A DNA stretch of 15,000 nucleotides. Source: Botryococcus braunii. Taxonomy: Eukaryota > Chlorophyta > Trebouxiophyceae. Location: the NCBI GenBank assembly GCA_002005505.1, contig KV908497.1:25001-40000 (forward strand). The letters are read 5' to 3'. Both the position numbers and the translations under genes were made by a program. Positions 9,783 through 15,000 of this stretch are shown here, piece by piece; position 1 is the stretch's first letter, and each line of letters begins with the position of its first letter. The notes under the pieces were generated by a model that did not search any database, had not been told where the DNA came from, and worked only from the letters and a program-made list of their open reading frames with translations.

Positions 9783-11685
9783 TCAAGGACGAAAGATACT
9801 TGCAATTGCTACTGGCGCACCGCCCTTGTATTTGAGCCAATCCGAAAACCATGGACCATTGCTTCCATTTCCATTCACTACACGTTTCAGAATGTAGTCG
9901 GCCTTCTCGCTCCCAACGCCAAGTATACTTGTTTTCCTCTCCCATTGATCATTTCCCATCCATCGCATGGTGAAGTCAAGGATGGCAACAGGAATTTCTA
10001 CCGGAATCCCTGCCAGTGGAAATCCAACCTGAATTTGTGCAAAAGAGTAGTCCTACGTCCCCATAGACACATGGTCAGACAAACTTAAGTTGAAATTTGA
10101 AGAAAACTAAAGATCGACTTCTGAATCCTTGTCAGTGCCACTTCACTGTGTTGGGAAAGTGCACAGGTTCAGGCTGAGGAAGCTGCACAACAGAACAAGG
10201 ACATCTGTTGCAAGTCTCTGTCGAAGCCAATGCTCCCTTAAGCTGCAGAGAAAGGAAACTTTCAAGGCGTCGTGCATACCTCATTTAAATATAAATTCAG
10301 TGTGGTGACATATGTGATGAGAAAGTTCAGGTCTTGAGCTCCAGATGAAGTCCATGTACCATTCACAAACTCTGAGCTTGTGGGATCCTCTGCGTTTGCA
10401 TAATATGGAAAGGTGAGTTTGCGTTGCTCGGGATACCATATTCCTGCTGTCGAGAAGGCCTGGGATGTGGTATCAAGCCTGCACCCCACAGCCTGATTCA
10501 GCAAGAGACCATAGAAGGGACATCGTCAGGAACAAGCGCAGATCTGAATACAATGGTGGATGGACAATTCCATAAACTTTGGGTACTTGATAAGTTACGC
10601 CTGACCCTCACAAAAGAGCATCAGTCCCCATCAACCCTTTGAAGGTATGTTTTGGTCCACTGCATGGTGCCGCTGGATTACCCGATCATGGCAGCTGACT
10701 AGTAATGTGTTCACAGGAGTAATGTCCCTGGTGCAGAGGTCACACTGATTTGGATAGATTCAAACTTTTCTAGCATCCCTGTTAACAAGAAGTATGAAGC
10801 TGGCTAAGCTGCACGAATATCATTTTGTTGCAAGACACGTTAGGACAGCATCAGGACAGTCCAAGGACTGCGTCTTGTTTGCTACTGCCCAAACCTCCCA
10901 GCGTACAGAAGGACGCCTTGTACCCCAGACTAAACCTGCACGGTTCGTCGAATTGGTGGTCGAGAGCTCTTTCACGAGCTTAGTGAATTGGAAGTAAATT
11001 TGTAGCATTTCTGGGATCTCGCCAAGTAGTGGAATCGGTCCAAGCCCGACACCAAGCAGTGAATTAGTTCCAAACGGGAGAAGCTCTTTAGGCGGTCATC
11101 ATGAAGCTTACATGTCATGTAATGCTCATCACGTCATGTAATAGCATGTAAGTGCTTACCCATCTGACCACCAAATCCCTTGCAGCCGTTCAGGAAGCCC
11201 ATTGCTTGCGTTGCCTGCTCACAGACATCGCCCTTCAGCATTTAGATCATACCCCTCACTAAAGACACAAATATATGTTATGTTTACAGCGTGAACTACC
11301 AGGAATACCGCCACGGACCCTTGATCCAATTGGCCCTATAGGAGGAGAGACACAACTGAAAGTGGACCCCACCTCGTACGAAGCACTTCGCTAGGTCCTT
11401 CCTTTGGCATATGTCAATTGTACTACTTACACTCTTAAAAGTGAAAAATTGCTGAACCCAAGGAAGTGTTGGAATTGTATCGTAAATAGTGGCGTGGAAA
11501 AATTGAGCCGACAAGGGACTGATAATGTTCAGGAAGTCGAATCCACCGTCCGAGCTTTGGAACCTAGACAAGACATTGATCACTCTGTCCTCAATGGATG
11601 CATCAGTCGGATTGCCGGCTTGTGCAGCAAAAACTTGCACCAAGCTAACAAGCAAGACAGCCGAAGTAAACAGCGCGCGACCCAT
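9783..11685 (-). CDS. Secreted 340-residue protein, model C (7 exons)
   Basis: Function unknown; no family recognised. Exons in coding order: 11685-11431, 11232-11160, 11085-10936, 10778-10715, 10478-10280, 10182-10147, 10028-9783. All six introns are GT-AG (198, 74, 157, 236, 97, 118 nt) and every phase matches (0,1,1,2,0,0), giving 1023 nt and a clean TGA. Residues 1-23 are a signal peptide (MGRALFTSAVLLVSLVQVFA, cleavage after AQA). The mature part has only two cysteines (89 and 102, in GDVCEQ and NGCKGF), which probably pair. Three N-glycosylation sequons lie at about 154, 220 and 313, and a Gly/Leu/Pro-rich stretch (LLGVGLGPIPLLGEIP) is near 120-134. The C-terminal half is rich in aromatic residues (GIWYPEQ, FPYYANAED, GPWFSDWLKYK). 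The frame upstream of 11685 is open to 11862, but starting at 11685 places the signal peptide first. Exon 6 could instead begin at 10242 (32 codons), leaving a very short 37-nt intron. Donor of exon 3 (CAG|GTTTAG) is the weakest site. Confidence 0.65.
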
Positions 11686-12304
11686 GGGTATAGGTCTTAA
11701 TTGATGAGTTAAAAGGCCTGTAAGCACATGAACGGAAGTCGGATTGAGTCCAAACAAAAATCGCATCGGGGGAGGGGTGGCTCGGCCATCTGCTTCTGAC
11801 TTTTGAAAAGGAGCCGATCCGGGAGTCCCGCGCGGTGCCGCATGTGACGGCCATCTCAACACACGTGGTAACGTGAGAGCCCCGGAGCCTCCCTCAGGAT
11901 TTTCCGGGGCCCCTCTAAGCCATACTACGGTAAGAGGGATGTAATTCTTTCTTCTTTCTTACGGTAACCTAGAGGCAATCCTCTGAAATAAAAGTTGAAG
12001 CATATCCCAACTGCAACGCATGTATCGTATGCTTTGCGTTCCTTTGCACTCCTTCCATTTGCATTCAACTTTCCAGTTCATCCTTGATATATATGCTAAC
12101 CCCGGTTCCCCTCGGCCTTTAGTACCCCACGTCATGGATTAGTTCGACCTCCCTTTCACTTAACTGCCGTTTTTTTTGACAGAAAACATGGCAGAACAAG
12201 CTGCAGCTTTCCTTATGGAAAGGGCCACGTGTACCGACAGATGAGGAATCCAAGTTGGTTCTGATTTGCGAAGACCAAGAACAGCTGTCGGCCCAGCCCA
12301 GCTT
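11686..12304. other. 5' flank of model C, no gene seen
   Basis: No TATA box is obvious upstream of the minus-strand ATG at 11685. The nearby minus frame to 11862 is open but reads Pro/Arg-rich sequence typical of chance. A small inverted motif, gagagccccggagcc...ccggggcccctc, lies near 11874-11915. Nothing else stands out. Confidence 0.4.
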
Positions 12305-12314
12305 CCCCCCCCCC

Positions 12315-12370
<56 letters not shown>

Positions 12371-12377
12371 CACGCGC

Positions 12378-12460
<83 letters not shown>
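12305..12460. repeat. (C)13 plus (CA)n microsatellite
   Basis: Thirteen C (12305-12317), then pure CA to 12368, a short tgcacgcgcactg interruption, and pure CA from 12382 to 12460. Open frames across it encode only His-Thr or Cys-Val. Confidence 0.97.
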
Positions 12461-12463
<3 letters not shown>

Positions 12464-12813
12464 GGACCAGATGGAAAAGGAAAATCTTTTTTAAGTGTGG
12501 TGTTATAGCAAAAGTCAGCTGGGATACAAAAGGCTGTACCAAAGACAGGAAAGTGGAGTGCGGTGAGTTTTGCAAAGCAATAATTCACAGTTTGAAAATG
12601 GTCTGTCCTTGGCCAAGTAAATGCTTTTCTAGTCCCTCAATCCGTGTCTTGAATCAAATGACTGATACCAAGTGAGATTAATTAAAATCCTGCCCCCTTC
12701 CTAAACCAAAAGAGTTGGTGACCCTCATGAACACAACTCCACACCCCAGGGCTTCAAGGCCAAAAGGAAACTCCCACGACATTTGAGCAGAGCCAATCGG
12801 CCAGAAGTGGACC
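12461..12813. other. No gene seen
   Basis: Moderately AT-rich single-copy sequence without an exon, promoter or repeat I can define. Confidence 0.4.
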
Positions 12814-12918
12814 CACACATCTAGTGTCAAAGGCGTTTGACCCACCAGCACACATCTAGAATCAGACGCGCTTGTGAAACCAGCACATATCTATGATCAG
12901 ACACGTTTGTGACACCTG
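12814..12918. repeat. 35-bp tandem repeat, 3 copies
   Basis: Three diverged 35-bp units start at 12814, 12849 and 12884. Each begins caca(c/t)atcta and ends near accag/acctg, with a shared cgtttg or cgcttg core. A run of 12 C followed by 5 G (12922-12938) lies immediately after. Confidence 0.8.
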
Positions 12919-13177
12919 CATCCCCCCCCCCCCGGGGGCCTGGGGAAAGAGACGAAGGAGACCCACACCCCGGAGGATATTCCTGACCAGATTCTTTTTG
13001 CAAAACCCAACCCACCACCTTGTGTACTGTTAAGACCTGCAGCACAACAGGTCCACTGTCCGGCCTCAGAGGACTTCGACTATACTTGGGGTCTGACTAG
13101 GCTTGTTCTCCTCCTCCTCCACCTCCTCTCCCCTTTCTTCTTCTTCTTCCCAGAGGCCTCTCACCAAAGATGGCCTA

Positions 13178-13594
13178 TCAATAGAGCAAAAGCAGAAGAA
13201 TATTGAACTTGTCAATGAACACCCCTTTTGTCTCTATGAGCATAGCAGGCAACGAGTACATGCCGACCAAGCAGATATCTGTGTACGGGGACCAAACGTC
13301 CTGTACTGTGTACTGGAACCAAAGGTCCTGTACATTGACAGCAGTACTTGCTAGGCCGATACGGTTGGCCAGGCAAGTACTGCCATTGACCATACAGTTA
13401 TACTGCTTAGGACTTCGTAGTTTGCCTGCCACTGGCCACGGCCTCCAATCAAACTGCTTGGGTTTAACTTTCACAAAGTCATACATTAGGTTGCTCTGCC
13501 TGCCTATGCCACTGGGGCCACCTGAAAAGGAAGTGAAGAACAAACCGAAAAGAAGTGAAATACAAAACAGGGCAATTATAAAAAGCCTGCCCAT
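13178..13594 (-). CDS. Doubtful minus ORF with hydrophobic N-terminus
   Basis: A 138-codon minus frame starts at ATG 13594 with a strongly hydrophobic segment (MGRLFIIALFCISLLFGLFF), like a signal anchor, followed by a basic/aromatic region (FVKVKPKQFDWRPWPVAGK), a sequon in CMVNGSTC, and a tandem nine-residue repeat (VQDLWFQYT, VQDVWSPYT). A caution: the hydrophobic segment is coded by a pyrimidine-rich stretch ending ttcacttccttttcag, an excellent splice acceptor, so it may be the end of an intron and the true exon would start near 13526. The plus strand is also open here and begins after its own strong acceptor (cttcttcttcttcccag ending 13153). Strand is therefore undecided. Confidence 0.3.
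   Translation of the reverse strand: MGRLFIIALFCISLLFGLFFTSFSGGPSGIGRQSNLMYDFVKVKPKQFDWRPWPVAGKLRSPKQYNCMVNGSTCLANRIGLASTAVNVQDLWFQYTVQDVWSPYTDICLVGMYSLPAMLIETKGVFIDKFNILLLLLY
13280..13333. repeat. 27-bp tandem duplication
   Basis: Two 27-bp units (13280-13306 and 13307-13333) around tgtgtac-gg-accaaa differ at three positions. The period is nine codons, so the duplication preserves frame on both strands. Confidence 0.8.
13341..13383. repeat. Inverted repeat (hairpin)
   Basis: The 17-bp arms gcagtacttgctaggcc and ggccaggcaagtactgc are reverse complements at 15 of 17 positions, around a 9-nt loop (gatacggtt). It follows the 27-bp duplication directly. No T-run makes it a terminator. Confidence 0.7.
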
Positions 13595-14320
13595 TGCATT
13601 TAGGGGCTGTGCTACAGTGTCCCCGCACCCTCCCATGGGGGCTTGGTCAGGCAGTAACCCATGGCCCAACAACACTGCCTGCGGTTGCATCGAAAGCAGT
13701 TTTCGAGGCGAATGAAATAAAAGAAAGCTATTTCCTGAAGTGGTACATGCAAGCGCAAAGACGTTGGAGGTGCAGCTACTGCATGTGCTCAACGGGTGGG
13801 TGCCATTTATGCCCCTACATACAGGGGCACATCACCAATCGTGGGGAAGCTCAATGGACCTTGGGGGTCTCCTCATCACAAGCAATGTTATCCTCCTGTA
13901 TCTGCACCCAGGTCTGTTGCAGCTCATGTGTCCCATCATGCCACACCATAAAGATTACTGCTAAACATGATCCCAGGTGTCCGATTTTGGAGAATGAGGC
14001 TCTATGCCGAGACTGCAGAAATGGAGCGGCACCTCCTGGTCAGATGTTGATCCAGGGATTGTGCAGAAAAGACACGTTTGCAACGCAAAGAATCACGGAA
14101 ACGAGGGATCGGCATTCCCTGAAGACAACGGTTGTCTTTTGTACAGCAGAACAACGTTGACAACAGCAGGAACCTATGGGGCTCTCCGCCTGATGGTGGG
14201 ATGTCAGAAAGAATTATGGCCATTGCAGGCCCTCATTATTTATTTATAACTAATGCGAGACAGGACGGACCTGCGCCCTCACGAAGATAGCTAGTGTGCC
14301 ATGTGCAGGCACTTGTGCAG
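13595..14320. other. Unassigned; open plus frame
   Basis: A 188-codon plus frame (13594-14160) crosses this stretch. Part of it (ASKAVFEANEIKESYFLKWY) resembles real protein and later parts are Cys-rich, but no family or splice boundary supports it as a gene. Confidence 0.3.
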
Positions 14321-14838
14321 TTTGGCAACGAAATAGAAGAATACTACTGCAAATTTCAGAACAAAACAACAGCAGAACTCGGGAGACAACAACGGACTTT
14401 TACACCCTCTGCCGAGGGTGCATGTGTGATTAAACGCTCAGGGCTAAGAAACCCACAGCTAGTAATCAGTGCGGTGCGGGAAAGAACAACCCGCTCAGCG
14501 GCTTCCCAGCCATTGCGTGTGGTTCAGTACCAAGCTGAGTGCTGGTGACTGGCGTGGCGCCTTACTTTCCTTCCACCGCTGTTGCCCCCTGCAACATCCC
14601 ACAAGCAGCTGCTCGCACTTCGTTTGCTTGTTCAATCATGATTGCTCCGGATTTCTGTGCTTCTAGTTCTAGTGATGCTTTAAATCAAATCTGCACTCAT
14701 GGTTGTTTGCCAGCACTGGTTCCAGGGCTTGTGCTATGTAGTATCACACCTCATAATACCCCCAATGTTTCTAAGGTTGATGATGACATTCAAACCTTTG
14801 GAGGCACTTGTTGTTTGCATGGGCGATCGCACACGTGT
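14321..14838 (+). CDS. Possible two exons of a Cys-rich protein, partial
   Basis: Exon a, 14321-14417, follows an acceptor (ggcacttgtgcag), reads FGNEIEEYYCKFQNKTTAEL with a sequon, and ends at GAGG|GTGCAT in phase 1. Exon b, 14606-14838, follows a long pyrimidine-rich acceptor (ttccttccaccgctgttgcc... acaag), enters in phase 1 and ends at a strong donor TGT|GTAAGG in phase 0. Exon b is 77 codons with eight cysteines (segments CSIMIAPDFCASSSS, NQICTHGCLPALVPG, GGTCCLHG), as in a disulfide-rich extracellular protein. The intron that follows is filled with (GTGA)n and (GT)n to the window edge, so the 3' part is outside. No start codon or signal peptide was located. Function unknown. Confidence 0.35.
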
Positions 14839-14846
14839 GTAAGGGG

Positions 14847-14879
14847 GTGGGTGAGTGAGTGAGTGAGTGAGTGAGAGTG

Positions 14880-14951
<72 letters not shown>

Positions 14952-15000
14952 CGTCCGTGCGCCTGTGCCTGTGTGAGCGGAGGGGGGGGAGGGAGGGAGG
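14847..15000. repeat. (GTGA)n, (GT)n, (GC)n, (GGGA)n block
   Basis: GTGA units (about 14849-14882), pure (GT)n to 14942, alternating GC to about 14953, then G-rich GGGA units reaching the window edge. Confidence 0.95.

Overview
The window looks like nuclear DNA of a eukaryote. It has no prokaryotic-style gene packing. About a tenth of it is simple-sequence repeat, (CA)n, (CT)n and (GA)n, and readable coding sequence is cut into short exons with GT-AG introns of roughly 60-240 nt. I cannot place the organism from the sequence; short introns and base composition fit a compact-intron invertebrate or a protist/alga. No product was recognised by family. All gene models below are hand-built from splice signals, reading-frame phase and, for one pair, similarity to each other.

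Layout: 1-480 is a degenerate minisatellite. 643-1047 is a long CA tract. 1088-1922 (minus) is a multi-exon gene for a small secreted protein (model A). 2103-2760 has ambiguous open frames. 2762-3227 is a fold-back element with imperfect 41-bp inverted arms around (CA)n, (TG)n and (GA)n. 3768-3855 and 3958-4125 are two minisatellites (22 bp x4, 21 bp x8). 4640-5381 holds possible minus-strand exons and a 36-bp repeat. 5433-5970 is a CT/CA/TG block. 6132-6996 (minus) is a second small secreted-protein gene (model B), apparently a diverged paralogue of A. 7649-7880 is another microsatellite block. 7900-9230 has nothing I can support. 9783-11685 (minus) is the best gene in the window, seven phase-consistent exons for a 340-residue secreted protein of unknown function (model C), with a possible small exon set just downstream. 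12305-12460 is a CA tract, 12814-12918 a 35-bp x3 repeat, 13178-13594 a doubtful minus ORF with internal repeats, and 14321-14838 two possible plus-strand exons of a Cys-rich protein running off the right end.

The common theme is several minus-strand genes, each starting with a signal peptide. Two of them share a Gly/Asn/Tyr motif (G-x-G-N-P-x-N-x-Y-x-G-x-G-x-N-x-Y) and similar size. This suggests an array of lineage-specific secreted proteins set among expanding microsatellites. Nothing in the sequence gives a biochemical function.
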